Positions 1 through 9,393 of a DNA stretch of 64,000 nt are shown here, in pieces. Position 1 is the first letter of the stretch. Each line of letters starts with the position of its first letter. Under the pieces are notes generated by a model that did not search any database, was not told the origin of the DNA, and was given only the letters and a program-made list of their open reading frames with translations. The DNA is from JBMYRH01 sp049602155 (lineage in GTDB: Bacteria > Myxococcota_A > UBA9042 > PHBI01 > JBMYRH01). The position numbers were made by a program, and so were the translations under genes. The stretch is from NCBI GenBank assembly GCA_049602155.1, contig JBMYRH010000007.1:212983-276982 (forward strand), read 5' to 3'.

Positions 1-60
1 ACCTACATCATGCGCCGCCAGCGCGAGATTTTGCGTGAGCAAAAGAATGCAGAAGGCTAA
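1..60 (+). CDS. 3' end of an unidentified gene
   Basis: The first 60 bases read as an open frame on the plus strand that ends with TAA at 58-60 and gives a basic, Arg/Glu/Gln-rich C-terminus of 19 residues (ends in NAEG). The start and almost all of the protein lie outside the window, so no function can be assigned. It runs convergently towards motB, 18 bases away. Confidence 0.5.
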   Translation, partial: TYIMRRQREILREQKNAEG

Positions 61-78
61 GCGCCGCGCGCCCCAGCC

Positions 79-954
79 TTAGCGCGTCTTGCGACGGCGC
101 TTCTTGCGCTTCTCTTTTCCGCCGCCCGCCTCGCCCTTCTTGCGAAGCCGAACTGCGTCGTTAAGCATCGGTCGTACGACCACGTCGACGCGTCGATTTC
201 TTGCCATCCCCTCAGGGGAATCGTTTGGGGCGAGGGGCCGATACTCACCGTAACCCGCGGCGACGAGATAGCCGGGATCGATGTCGTGGTTCTTCTCAAG
301 GATCGCCACGACGGAGTTCGCGCGACCAGTCGAGAGCTCTCGGTTAGAGCGGAAGCGCAGGTTGCTAATGGGGCGATTGTCGGTGTGGCCTTGAGCCAAG
401 ATCTCGATCCCCTCAAAGGACTCGAGTCGTTCACCGATGATCTGAAAGGCCGGCAACGCATCCTTCCGGATCTCAGCCTTCGCGCTGTCGAAGAACCCGG
501 CTTCGCTCAAGCGGATAATGACCTCATCACCGTTCGCCGAGACCTCAATACGGTCCGAAAGCTCCGGGTTCTCTTCGAGCTTGAGGAGGTGCCCCGACAT
601 GACCCCCATTGATGCAGACTGAGACTTTTTACCGATGTACTCAGGTGCGTTGGAGAGCACCGAAGACTGCGGGAAGGTGTTGGCTGCCGGCTGGCCGACA
701 CCGCTCGACGAGGAGTTCTCCACGTAGTCGTGGAACCCACGAAAATGACCACCAGCCGGACGAAGGGGATCATAGCTCGAGGCGCCCATGGACTGCTTAA
801 TGGACTCTTCAAAGGCCAACGCCTTGGACTTGTCCACCTGGGAGACCGCGTAGAGCGCTGTAAACGTCGCAAAGAGCAACGTCACAAAGTCTGCGTAGGA
901 CACCAACCAACGCTCAAGGTTGATGTGTTCCTCGTGCTTATGCTTACGACCCAT
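79..954 (-). CDS. motB: Flagellar motor stator protein MotB (OmpA-like C-terminus)
   Basis: Predicted stator B subunit of the flagellar motor. It forms a MotA/MotB proton or sodium channel and anchors the stator to peptidoglycan. The 291-residue protein starts with a basic segment, followed by one membrane helix with the motif SYADFVTLLFATF, in which Asp22 matches the essential ion-carrying Asp of MotB. An OmpA-type peptidoglycan-binding domain follows (about 140-260; motif GHTDNRP and SNRELSTGRA). The C-terminus is a Lys/Arg-rich tail. It lies 19 bases downstream of motA and is probably co-transcribed with it. An ExbD/TolR assignment is excluded by the OmpA domain. No other chemotaxis or switch genes are in the window, so use in swimming rather than another motility or envelope process is inferred. 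Confidence 0.9.
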   Translation of the reverse strand: MGRKHKHEEHINLERWLVSYADFVTLLFATFTALYAVSQVDKSKALAFEESIKQSMGASSYDPLRPAGGHFRGFHDYVENSSSSGVGQPAANTFPQSSVLSNAPEYIGKKSQSASMGVMSGHLLKLEENPELSDRIEVSANGDEVIIRLSEAGFFDSAKAEIRKDALPAFQIIGERLESFEGIEILAQGHTDNRPISNLRFRSNRELSTGRANSVVAILEKNHDIDPGYLVAAGYGEYRPLAPNDSPEGMARNRRVDVVVRPMLNDAVRLRKKGEAGGGKEKRKKRRRKTR

Positions 955-973
955 GGGCGCTCAGCCTACCGCA

Positions 974-1774
974 CTAGCCGTTCGCCGCAAGATCGCGAAC
1001 AGCTTCGTTAGCCCCACCACCACCGCCATGACCGTCATGCAGGTAGCACTTGAGCTTTCGCTCGGTGAGCAAGGGGTTCTCGCCGGCGGCGATGCTGCAC
1101 ACCCCTTCGCAGACGAGCTCCATCACTTGGACACGCGCATGGGTTCGGTCTTTGAGCTTCATGCCCATCGGCATGAAGAAGAGGTTGGCGAACCCCACGC
1201 CGTACACCGTCGCGACGAAGGCCACGGCGATACCCGAGCCAAGCTTCGCCGGGTCACTGAGGTTTCCCATCACGTGAATGAGACCAAGGACGGCGCCGAT
1301 AATCCCAATGGTCGGAGCGTAGCCTCCCATGGCTTCCCAACACTTCCCCGAGATGTTTCCTTCGTGCTCCACAACGCCAATCTCAAGCTCAAGCGTGTGG
1401 CGAACCTGGTCGACGGGGATACCATCAGCGGCCATCTCTAGGGCCCGCTTCATGAAATCATCGTCGACAGTCGCAAGCTCTCGCTCAAGGGCGAGCATGC
1501 CTTCACGACGGGCCTTCGTGCTCAGGGAGATGATCTTGTCGATGATCGACTGAAGCGGCGGGTCGGTATAGATGAAGACGCTTTTGGCCGCCTTCATCGC
1601 GGCCATGAACTGAGGCATGGTGTACTGCATCATGCCGGCACCAAACGTGCCGCCCACCACGATGAGGAACGCGGTCGGCGAAGAAATCTGGGCCAAGTGG
1701 AGGCCCTCAAGGATGGCGCCACCTACGACCGCGAGGAGACCCAAGATGGTCCCGGCTACCGAGCTTTTATCCAA
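974..1774 (-). CDS. motA: Flagellar motor stator protein MotA
   Basis: Predicted stator A subunit, a four-helix inner-membrane protein that pairs with MotB. Membrane segments are visible near the N-terminus (two, about 5-50) and in the C-terminal half (GYAPTIGIIGAVLGLIHVM and FVATVYGVGFANLFFMP), including the conserved prolines of the MotA family and a cytoplasmic basic/acidic loop. I place the start at the TTG at 1774 because a perfect GGAGG lies five bases upstream and the protein then begins MDKSSVAG, like MotA proteins. A longer reading from GTG at 1795 would add an Arg-rich stretch. The C-terminus has a Gly-rich segment. It is first in a motA-motB operon. Upstream bases 1796-2062 hold no recognisable gene. 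Confidence 0.9.
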   Translation of the reverse strand: MDKSSVAGTILGLLAVVGGAILEGLHLAQISSPTAFLIVVGGTFGAGMMQYTMPQFMAAMKAAKSVFIYTDPPLQSIIDKIISLSTKARREGMLALERELATVDDDFMKRALEMAADGIPVDQVRHTLELEIGVVEHEGNISGKCWEAMGGYAPTIGIIGAVLGLIHVMGNLSDPAKLGSGIAVAFVATVYGVGFANLFFMPMGMKLKDRTHARVQVMELVCEGVCSIAAGENPLLTERKLKCYLHDGHGGGGGANEAVRDLAANG

Positions 1775-2062
1775 ACGTCGCCTCCGAGCCACCACAGTCG
1801 TGGCCCTCTACTCACTACGAGCATTTGCCGAACATACTTTAGCCGGAACCGCTGCGCCAGTATCTGACCGTCTACTCCGACCGTGAAACCCTACCCAAAA
1901 TTCACGAGTTCATCAGGGATTCAGAAGGCTTTCGAGAAACTGAGTCGCGATGCTGTTTGAACAATAAAGGTGGGATCCTTTGTGTCCCGATGCGCGCAAC
2001 TATCCTCTCCGCAAGACCTCTTGAGGATCAAACGCGGCCCTTGAACAGTCGATTGAGCGTCC

Positions 2063-5000
2063 CTAGGGGGTGTTCGCGGCGCCGGGGCTGGGCGACGTGA
2101 GCGTTACGAAGTCCTCAGCGTTGTCGTCCGTATCGAGCCCGTCGGTATGGCGGCCGATGCTCTGACCAGGCGCACCAGACTCCGGCGTCGGGCTCCCCTC
2201 CCCTGCGGCAAACTCTGTGGGACCAAACGCGCCGTAAGCCACGGCGTCTACGAGGACGCCACCGTAGCGGAGCTGGATGCTGTCCGGGCCGTTTTGATAG
2301 TCGACCTTGTGTGTCATCATGTCAGCCGCAGCGCTAATCGCGCCCGAGGCTTCGGTGTGAGCGACTACAAAGTAGCCGTCCGGGCCGATCATGCCGGTCA
2401 AGTAGATCTCCTTGTACTCGCTGCCGTTCGAGCCGTTCACACCGCTCAAGGTCATCCCATCAAGGATCGTGTTCGGTGCGCCCCACAGCTCGACGAAGAC
2501 GTCGTGGTCGGTCCCCTCAGCGTCGTAGAGCACCTCGTTGATCACCACCTCAGGGATCGCGCCACCTCCGACGGGGACACAGACCTGATCGTAGTTCCAA
2601 TCGATCACCAGCTCACACGAGGCGCCTGCAGGACACGAAGAGCTCGTACAGTCCTCCGTGCAGAAGCTCGCGCCGCTCAGCAGGTCGACCGCGCACAGCC
2701 CAGAGAGGCAATCGCCTGCTCCAAATGGGCAGGCCTCACCGAGCGCATTGGTCCCCTGCCCTTGGTTGTGATTGTCCGAGCAGTTCATGCCACCGGGAGA
2801 GGCGAAGTCGTTCAACGCACCCTGAGACTTGCGACAGGTCGACGTGACCCAGTTCGCCTGAACATCACCACCGGTCAGCGTCATCTTCTCGACGGACTTA
2901 GCGTTCCCGGGGTTGAACGGGAACGAGAAGGTCGACGCCACCGTCAGCCCGTCCGCCTCATAGAGCGTGACGGTGTCGCTGGTCGTGAGGCCGTTACCGA
3001 GGGTCGATGTGCCGACCGTGAGGCGGACGGTCCCTGCGGGGAAGTAGTACGTGTTGGTCGTGTAATCAGGGTCCAAAATGACAGCGAACTCGCCAGGCCC
3101 GATGACGGTGCCCCCGCCATTCCAAGCGATGACCGTGTCGGTGGCGTCGCCGTCACTCAGCTTCCACCCAGCGACGTCGATGCCGACAGGGCCTGCATTA
3201 AAGAGCTCCACGAACTCACCGCGAGCCTCGACCTTCGCGTTGGCCATCACCTCAGAGATGACGATGCTCGCCGTCGAGATCGTCGCCTCAGAGCCGCCCA
3301 CTACCGCGACACAATTGGGTGCACCCGGCGTCGCATTGCAGGACGACGCCGCCCAGTTCTGGTGCACGTCGCCGACGAGAAGATCGATCTTCTCCGCGCT
3401 GACACCGTTGCCTGGGTTGAAGGGGAAGAAGTAGGTGTCAATGGCGGCGGCCCCCTTGGGAGCGCGCAGCTTGATCGGGTCGTTGGTCGACAGGCCGGTT
3501 CCAATCGACGTATCAGGGGTGGTCAGGAGCACCACGTCACCGGCGACGCCGTAGGTCCCAGCATACTCGGCGTCTAGGATCAGCGCATAGCCGCCCGGCT
3601 CGACGACCGTCGTCCCACCATCGAAGCTGACCAGGGGCTCTTCTTTGTCCCCGTCGCTGATGCGGAACGCTGCCAAGTCGACGGGCTCGCTCCCGTAGTT
3701 TAGGAGTTCAATGAACTCATCTGTGTCCTCGTTAAGCGGGTTCGCCATCACCTCCATGATGGAGATGGTGGCCCCAGATACAGGCGCCGTACCGTCGAGG
3801 GTCGCGCAGTTCCATGTGCCCGGTGACGACCCGCTGAGGCAGCTCGACGCCACGTAGTTGGATGAAATATCGCCGATCCCGGCGTCGACCTTCTCCGTGC
3901 TGATGCCGTTGCCGGGATCGAGGGTGTGGGTGTAGGTGTCGATGACGATCTGACTCCCAGCCTGCAGGATGCTGATGGGATCCTTGACCGACAGCCCGTT
4001 ACCGAGGGTCCCTGAGGTGGCGGCGGTCAGCAAGATGACGTCCGCCGGGATGTCGTAGGCCCCGTCGTAGTCAGGATCCAAGATCACAGCGAACTCGAGC
4101 GAGCCCAAAACCGTCGCGCCCCCATCCCAACCGGCGAGGACGTCCGTGCTGTCCCCATCGCTGAGGATGAGGCCAGCCAACTCGATTGGCTCGGTGCCAA
4201 AGTTGAAGAGTTCGATGAACTCACCCTGAGTCTCCGAGAGCGGGTTCGCCATCACCTCGTTGATCGCGAGCAGCACCTCTGTCGAGAGGTTCGGGGGCAG
4301 CTCCGCGCAATTCGAGGCACCAGGTGAGTTCCCACAGGGCGAAGCGACCCAGTTTCCGAGGCTGTCTCCGTCTTCAATAGAGTCCATCTCCACCGAGACC
4401 CCGAGGCCTGGATCGAAGGGGAAAGAGAAGCTGCTCACCGGCAACGCTCCCGCGGAATCAAAGAGGGCCACAGTGTCGTTGGTCGACAGCCCGCTGCCGA
4501 GGTTTGCCGAGTTGTCCACGGTCAGCAAGACAGCCTCTGACGGGATGCTGTAGATGCCCTCATAATCCGGGTCCAAGATGACGGCGTAGCCGCCAGCCTC
4601 GATGACCGTCGCGCCACCCTCGTACCCGATGAGCACGTCTGTCGCGTCACCGTCATCAAGCACAAGGCCTGCCGCGTCTACGGCCTCAGCGCCGAAGTTG
4701 TAAAGCTCGACGAACTCGTTACTCCACCCATTGAGGCCGTGCGCCAACACCTCGGTGATCACCAAGGTGATCGCGGGGGGCGCAGCAGGGTACTCAAAGG
4801 GGCCCAGGTCGGGGCCGGCGCCGAGGGGGCGTTGCAAACCACGCAGGTCGTGATCCGCGAGACCATCTGCCGACGTCAGGGTGACGCCCGCGTCGATGGC
4901 CGGCGAGTCGAACATGAGGGTGTAGTCCCCCTCTGCAGCGGCGCTGAAGCGGGGGTCCTTGTGGACGTGTCCCACACCCGCCTGCGCGCTTCCACCGAAG

Positions 5001-5800
5001 TTGATCACGTTGCCCCAGACGAGGTTGTGCTGACCCTCGAACGGGAAGCTGCAAGTCACGCCGTTGTTGTTGGACGTGATGATGTTGTTCGCGAGCTCAA
5101 AGCCCTCCCACAACGACCAGATGCCAGAGCCATCCTGCAACGCGAACCCGTTCGCGAAGAAGAGGTTGTGGGCGATCAAGATCGTAGAGAAGCCGCCCTC
5201 TGTAGCGAGCTGAAGCCCGTCTTGACCATTGAACGCGAAGACAGAGTTCCAAACTTGAAGCTCAATATCGATGCCCACACGGACGCCGGCCGAGCTGTTG
5301 TTCTTGAACGTGCAGCCGTCGATGACCACCGCCGCCAGCCCTTCCGTGGAGAAGCTGGGGACGAGCAAACCGTTGGTGGTGTTCCGCACCGTGACCCCCT
5401 TGAGGGTCAGCGTCGCGCCATCCACCGTGATGCCCGTCACGTCGCCGTCCGCCAGTGCGCCATCGATAACCAAATCGGAGACCTCGACCGCGCCCGTCCC
5501 GCTGACCTCCATCGTGCCGTAGAGGACCGTCTCAAGGCCGACCCCGCGAAGCGAGACGCCATCCTTAAGGACCAAGTCCTCTTCGTAGCTCCCTGCGGCG
5601 ATCTGGACCACATCCCCCGAGCCGGCGGCGTCAATAGCCGCCTGAATCGTGGCGTGATCCTCTGGGACGCTCGACTCCAGCGCATGCGTCGTGCGCGCAA
5701 CCTCGTCATGGCCCATCGGGTGAGCCGAGTCGGCGCAGCCTGTCGCGAGCACGGTCAAGGCCGCGATTGCCATCGAGAAATAAGGTGTCATTCGGTTCAT
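2063..5800 (-). CDS. Large surface lipoprotein: parallel beta-helix plus five lamin-tail-like modules
   Basis: Predicted exported lipoprotein of about 1245 residues. A hydrophobic segment ends in the lipobox LATGC. Residues about 40-335 look like a right-handed parallel beta-helix (pectate-lyase-like; begins DHATIQAAIDAAGSGD, ends in an AGPDLGPFEYP tail common in such proteins). Four lamin-tail (LTD) modules follow at about 343, 508, 678 and 846, each opening with a motif like INEVMANP and EFIELFNFG and spaced about 165-170 residues. After a Cys-rich patch (about 1020-1060) comes a fifth, divergent LTD-like module (INEVLYDAEG). The start at 5800 is chosen because GAGG sits six bases upstream; ATGs at 5803, 5812 and 5839 are alternatives. 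It follows the next lipoprotein gene closely (about 42 bases) and probably shares its transcript. A role in surface binding or scaffolding is inference; no catalytic motif is seen. Confidence 0.8.
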   Translation of the reverse strand: MNRMTPYFSMAIAALTVLATGCADSAHPMGHDEVARTTHALESSVPEDHATIQAAIDAAGSGDVVQIAAGSYEEDLVLKDGVSLRGVGLETVLYGTMEVSGTGAVEVSDLVIDGALADGDVTGITVDGATLTLKGVTVRNTTNGLLVPSFSTEGLAAVVIDGCTFKNNSSAGVRVGIDIELQVWNSVFAFNGQDGLQLATEGGFSTILIAHNLFFANGFALQDGSGIWSLWEGFELANNIITSNNNGVTCSFPFEGQHNLVWGNVINFGGSAQAGVGHVHKDPRFSAAAEGDYTLMFDSPAIDAGVTLTSADGLADHDLRGLQRPLGAGPDLGPFEYPAAPPAITLVITEVLAHGLNGWSNEFVELYNFGAEAVDAAGLVLDDGDATDVLIGYEGGATVIEAGGYAVILDPDYEGIYSIPSEAVLLTVDNSANLGSGLSTNDTVALFDSAGALPVSSFSFPFDPGLGVSVEMDSIEDGDSLGNWVASPCGNSPGASNCAELPPNLSTEVLLAINEVMANPLSETQGEFIELFNFGTEPIELAGLILSDGDSTDVLAGWDGGATVLGSLEFAVILDPDYDGAYDIPADVILLTAATSGTLGNGLSVKDPISILQAGSQIVIDTYTHTLDPGNGISTEKVDAGIGDISSNYVASSCLSGSSPGTWNCATLDGTAPVSGATISIMEVMANPLNEDTDEFIELLNYGSEPVDLAAFRISDGDKEEPLVSFDGGTTVVEPGGYALILDAEYAGTYGVAGDVVLLTTPDTSIGTGLSTNDPIKLRAPKGAAAIDTYFFPFNPGNGVSAEKIDLLVGDVHQNWAASSCNATPGAPNCVAVVGGSEATISTASIVISEVMANAKVEARGEFVELFNAGPVGIDVAGWKLSDGDATDTVIAWNGGGTVIGPGEFAVILDPDYTTNTYYFPAGTVRLTVGTSTLGNGLTTSDTVTLYEADGLTVASTFSFPFNPGNAKSVEKMTLTGGDVQANWVTSTCRKSQGALNDFASPGGMNCSDNHNQGQGTNALGEACPFGAGDCLSGLCAVDLLSGASFCTEDCTSSSCPAGASCELVIDWNYDQVCVPVGGGAIPEVVINEVLYDAEGTDHDVFVELWGAPNTILDGMTLSGVNGSNGSEYKEIYLTGMIGPDGYFVVAHTEASGAISAAADMMTHKVDYQNGPDSIQLRYGGVLVDAVAYGAFGPTEFAAGEGSPTPESGAPGQSIGRHTDGLDTDDNAEDFVTLTSPSPGAANTP

Positions 5801-5842
5801 CATGTCCCTCATATGAGTGCCGTATCCGACGGCATACATCGA

Positions 5843-6961
5843 TTAAAAGGAGGTGCCGTCGAGCTTGGTGCCGGGGGAGAAGAGCGCATCTGGGGAGCCC
5901 GCGGCCCATGTGTGCCCCATCCAGTCGCCGGTGACGTCCGGCTTCCGCGCGACCGACTCATCAGTGACGGCCTCCAGGACTGCCCCAGGTCCGTATGCAA
6001 ACGTCGCGACGTGCAGATCATCGCCATCCAGCACAGTCAGAGTGTCACCGTCATTATTCAGGGCCAGCCCCAGCGGGATGCCTGGATCACTAGCGTTCGC
6101 GACTTGGAACTGGGCGCGCTCAAGGTCATCTGGTGCAGTGCCACCGCCGAAGACCACCATCGCCGCGCCGGCAGGAACCACTGTCCCCTCCGCGAAAACG
6201 TGCCGAGCCACAAAGGGCATGTCCGTCTCGAAGAGCTGGAAGCCGCTGATATCGAGGTCGCCCTCCCCTGCGTTGACCAACTCGACGAACTCATCGCCCA
6301 TGGCGTCGGGGGTGTCTCCGTCGCCGTTGGGATCGCCGTCTACTGCGCCGTCAGTCAACACCTCGTTGATGATGAGGACACCGAACGCGGAGCTCGTCGC
6401 CACACCACAGAGGCCGTCTGCACCGCCTGCAGTGACGCAAGGCTCTCCCTCCGCGCACCCGTCAAGTTCACAGCAGAAAACAGGCTTGGTCCCCAGGACA
6501 CAAGTGCCGTCAATGCAATCGGCACCTTGCTGGGCGCAGTCGCAAGGGACGCTGCACTCGTCGCTCGTCACGTCGCCTGCGCCGCCTGTGTCCTCTGGGC
6601 CAGAGACATCGGTCTCTGAGCCCGCGTCTGAGTTCGCCGTCGTGTCCTCGGTGGTCACAGCGTCATCGCTCGTCGAGGCATCGTCACCGGGAACCGTGTC
6701 TGCCTCAGGGCTGGCCACGTCCGGTGTGCTGATGTCCTCCATGGGTCCAGCATCCTCACTGGAAGCACTGTCTGCAGAGGTCGCCACATCATCACCGACA
6801 GCGGCGTCTGACCGCAGCGCGATGTCCTCTTCTGTCGCCGTGTCACTCTCGACTTGTGTGGCCGCGTCTTCCGAGGACGTGTCCCCGGCATCAGAGTCTC
6901 CACACGCAGCGAGCAACAGCACGGCGAGTAACGCGATCAAGGTGGGGTGTGTTAGCGACAT
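5843..6961 (-). CDS. Lipoprotein with Asp/Ser/Thr-rich tether and lamin-tail domain
   Basis: A 372-residue predicted lipoprotein. The signal peptide ends LLLAACG (lipobox LAAC). Residues about 22-135 are a low-complexity tether built from Asp, Glu, Ser, Thr, Ala and Val. A short Cys-rich patch follows (about 138-190, with CSVPCDCAQQGADC). The C-terminal lamin-tail-like domain (about 195-372) has the LIINEVLTDGAV and GDEFVELVNAGEG motifs and Asp-rich loops typical of Ca-binding beta sandwiches. The start at 6961 is supported by GGGAGA seven bases upstream and gives a clean signal peptide; an upstream extension exists but begins with a poor N-terminus. It is the first gene of a pair with the beta-helix/LTD protein downstream. 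Function unknown; outer-surface placement is inferred from the family type. Confidence 0.8.
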   Translation of the reverse strand: MSLTHPTLIALLAVLLLAACGDSDAGDTSSEDAATQVESDTATEEDIALRSDAAVGDDVATSADSASSEDAGPMEDISTPDVASPEADTVPGDDASTSDDAVTTEDTTANSDAGSETDVSGPEDTGGAGDVTSDECSVPCDCAQQGADCIDGTCVLGTKPVFCCELDGCAEGEPCVTAGGADGLCGVATSSAFGVLIINEVLTDGAVDGDPNGDGDTPDAMGDEFVELVNAGEGDLDISGFQLFETDMPFVARHVFAEGTVVPAGAAMVVFGGGTAPDDLERAQFQVANASDPGIPLGLALNNDGDTLTVLDGDDLHVATFAYGPGAVLEAVTDESVARKPDVTGDWMGHTWAAGSPDALFSPGTKLDGTSF

Positions 6962-7114
6962 GAGGGGTCTCCCAGGTTCGGACCCAAACCCCGTGACAAG
7001 CAGGTGTTTGGGAGGGCTGGGGCACCTAGCACGCGGCTCCGAGACGATCAAGGAATCGACCGGCTGGCCTGGGTGTGCGTTGTCTCCAACTCACCCGAGT
7101 GCTAGAGCCAGTTC

Positions 7115-8215
7115 GTGGCCTTCCATCTGAACAGTATGTGTCGCCTCGGCCGATGGTTGGGCCCTTGGAGCCCAACGCACGTGATGCCCAGCGGGGTCTC
7201 GCGTCAGGAGGTCACTTTCGAGGGACCCAACGGCGCGATGCGTGCCTGGATCGTGCGCCCAAAGGACCGCGCAGTGACGGGCCGCCTCTTCGTTATTCAC
7301 GGCCTCCACTTCCTGGGCCCCGAAGATCCCCGCCTGTTGCGTTTCCTCTCAGCGGTAGCCGCCTCCGGGGTCGAGGTCTTCGCGCCCTTCCTGCCGACGC
7401 TCCTCGCTCTCAGCCTTGCGGAGAGCGCAGTCGCCGAGACCGCGGCCGCCTTCGATACGGCTACGCAGCGCGCACCCGGCGGGCCCCTCGGGGTCTTCAC
7501 GATCTCCTTCGGCTCTGTCTTGGGGCTCCGGTTGATGAACGACCCGAAGTTCGACGGTCAGACCGGCGATTTGATGCTCTTCGGTGGCTACTGCGACTGG
7601 AGAGACGCGCTGCGCTACTCCATCACCGACCGGGACATGAGCGGCGATACGGTGCCCCCTGATCCCCTCAACCAGCCTGCAATCTACATGAACCTGGTCT
7701 CGGATATGCCCGCCGCACCAAGCAACACAGCCCCCTTACGGAGCGCTTGGATGGCGTACGCCAAAGCCACATGGGGAGACCCTGCCATGCGTGACATCAC
7801 GCGCTTCGAGCCTGTCGCCCGGCGACTCGCAGAGTCTCTCGACGCGGCCGATCGACCGCTCTTCCTCAGAGGGTGTGGCCTCGGGGACGGGGCAATGAAG
7901 GAGGTCGAACAGGCGCTATCAAAGGCGTCCCCCCGCTTGGCCTGGCTCGCCCCGCAGGGCGAGCTTGCGCGCCTCAGGGGCACCCTACACATCGCCCATG
8001 GTGCCGACGACGATGTCGTCCCAGTTCGACACGCAGCGGCCCTCGCGCGCGGAGCGACCTCGTGCACGACAGTGAATCAATTCATCACCGGAATCTACGG
8101 GCACACGGAACATGTCGGTGTTGAAGGGCTCCTCAAGCGAGGCCCCGCCGCCCTAAGAGAACTCCGTACGATGGTCCGCATGCTGCACGCGATCGCCACG
8201 GTCTCTCACCCTTAG
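7115..8215 (+). CDS. Alpha/beta-hydrolase-fold protein
   Basis: A soluble 366-residue protein (GTG start) that looks like an alpha/beta hydrolase. It has an early strand followed by an FVIHGLHFLGPED oxyanion-type loop (about 60). The nucleophile elbow is GVFTISFGSVLGLRL (about 130-145), where Ser sits in an I-S-F-G-S context rather than strict GxSxG. A late acidic position lies in IAHGADDDVVP, and the candidate His is in YGHTEHVG near the C-terminus. Substrate unknown. The start is uncertain: the reading frame opens with GTG at 7115, and ATGs at 7136 and 7184 are alternatives without a clear ribosome site. It is divergent from the lipoprotein gene at 6961 and convergent with the gene ending at 8239. 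Confidence 0.7.
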   Translation: MAFHLNSMCRLGRWLGPWSPTHVMPSGVSRQEVTFEGPNGAMRAWIVRPKDRAVTGRLFVIHGLHFLGPEDPRLLRFLSAVAASGVEVFAPFLPTLLALSLAESAVAETAAAFDTATQRAPGGPLGVFTISFGSVLGLRLMNDPKFDGQTGDLMLFGGYCDWRDALRYSITDRDMSGDTVPPDPLNQPAIYMNLVSDMPAAPSNTAPLRSAWMAYAKATWGDPAMRDITRFEPVARRLAESLDAADRPLFLRGCGLGDGAMKEVEQALSKASPRLAWLAPQGELARLRGTLHIAHGADDDVVPVRHAAALARGATSCTTVNQFITGIYGHTEHVGVEGLLKRGPAALRELRTMVRMLHAIATVSHP

Positions 8216-8238
8216 CGCCCCAATTGCCCCCGAGAGGG

Positions 8239-9393
8239 CTACTCCGTCGGAGAAGCAACCTCACCCACAGTCACGAGCGGACGTAGCTTCTCGACCGTCT
8301 TAGCCCCGATGCCTCGCACGCGCCTCAGCGCGTCAATGCTGTCAAAGGGAGCCTCCTCACGTGTCGCGATAATGGCCGCGGCCTTCTTCGGGCCAATGCC
8401 CGGCAGAGTGTCGAGTTCCGCGGCGTCCGCGGTATTGACGTTCACCAACTCGGTGGTGGGCGTAGCCGTGGCCGCCGTAGGCGCGGCGATGGGCGTAACA
8501 GCAGGAGCGGACGGAGTCTTCATTGACCGTGCGACGGCCCGCTCAGCAGCGACCGCCCAACTTCGCCCGTCAGTCCGAAAGGCGATGGTCCCCGCCAAGT
8601 CTGTCCGATAAAGAGGGACACGGCGGGCCTTTAAGCGCCCTCGTAAACCCTCTGCTGGGTGGCTGTACTTGTTATCCTTTCCACAGCTGACCACCCCGAC
8701 CTTGGGCTTGGCGGCGTCGAGGAAGCGGAGCGACGTGGCGTGGTCGCTCCCGTGATGCGCAACCTTGAGCACTGTCGAAGCCAACATATCTCCGTCTTCA
8801 AGGAGCCGCGCCTCTGTCGGCGCTTCGGCATCCCCAGTGAGCAGCACGGAGACCGCGCCATGGCTAAGCCTCGCGATGATAGAGTTAGAGTTGGGGTCGG
8901 AGCGGGTCCCCCTCAAGAGCGGGTCTTCTGGCCCTAGAACGCTCAACTGAACACCATCTCCAAGGTCGATCACCTGCCCTCTCCGTCCTGTTTGGATCGG
9001 GATCTTCTGTGCCTCCAATGTCTCCATGAGGGCCTGATAAGTGCGCGTCGGATGGACAACGCCAGAGTCGACCACGCGGCCAACCTTCACGTCTCTCAGT
9101 AACCCTCGGAGACCACCGATGTGATCGGCGTGTGCATGAGTGAGCACCACCCAGTCTATCGCTGAGGCCCCAGCGCGGCGCATCGCCGCGCGGATCACAT
9201 CATCGGCACCTCTAGGTCCGGCGTCGACGAGGACGACGGTCCCGGTGGGGGAGACGAAGAGCGCTGCGTCGCCCTGCCCGACATCCAAGAACCACCCACG
9301 CAAATCGGCGAGGGCCGTACTTGCACTGAGCAGGAGGACGAGGACAACAGACAGTCGAATCGCCCAGAGAGGGCGGGGCCGCTCAGCGTGCAC
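8239..9393 (-). CDS. Exported ComEC-like metallo-beta-lactamase domain fused to helix-hairpin-helix domain
   Basis: An exported or membrane-anchored protein of about 384 residues. The N-terminal hydrophobic segment (SVVLVLLLSASTALA) is followed directly by a metallo-beta-lactamase fold like the C-terminal domain of ComEC/Rec2: FLDVGQGDAALF, the metal motif THAHADHIGG, LTGDAE, and KVAHHGSD. A Pro/Ala/Thr linker then leads to a ComEA-type helix-hairpin-helix DNA-binding tail (VNVNTADAAELDTLPGIG). The channel domain of ComEC is absent. The first possible start is GTG 9426; I prefer GTG 9393, which overlaps the stop of the ComEA-like gene by 11 bases and suggests translational coupling. DNA processing or uptake at the envelope is inferred; another nuclease or phosphodiesterase role is possible. 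Confidence 0.8.
   Translation of the reverse strand: MHAERPRPLWAIRLSVVLVLLLSASTALADLRGWFLDVGQGDAALFVSPTGTVVLVDAGPRGADDVIRAAMRRAGASAIDWVVLTHAHADHIGGLRGLLRDVKVGRVVDSGVVHPTRTYQALMETLEAQKIPIQTGRRGQVIDLGDGVQLSVLGPEDPLLRGTRSDPNSNSIIARLSHGAVSVLLTGDAEAPTEARLLEDGDMLASTVLKVAHHGSDHATSLRFLDAAKPKVGVVSCGKDNKYSHPAEGLRGRLKARRVPLYRTDLAGTIAFRTDGRSWAVAAERAVARSMKTPSAPAVTPIAAPTAATATPTTELVNVNTADAAELDTLPGIGPKKAAAIIATREEAPFDSIDALRRVRGIGAKTVEKLRPLVTVGEVASPTE

Noticed and set aside
974..1774. TolQ/ExbB assignment for the MotA-like gene
   Set aside because: The partner has an OmpA-type domain and the MotB membrane motif, and the four-helix layout with the long loop fits MotA better.
2147..3577. 476-codon open frame on the plus strand opposite the large beta-helix/LTD gene
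   Set aside because: Arg/Asp/His-rich composition without domain sense, and it lies entirely over a gene with clear repeats and signal peptide on the other strand.
4739..6619. 626-codon plus-strand open frame
   Set aside because: It crosses two minus-strand lipoprotein genes and has only shadow-type composition.
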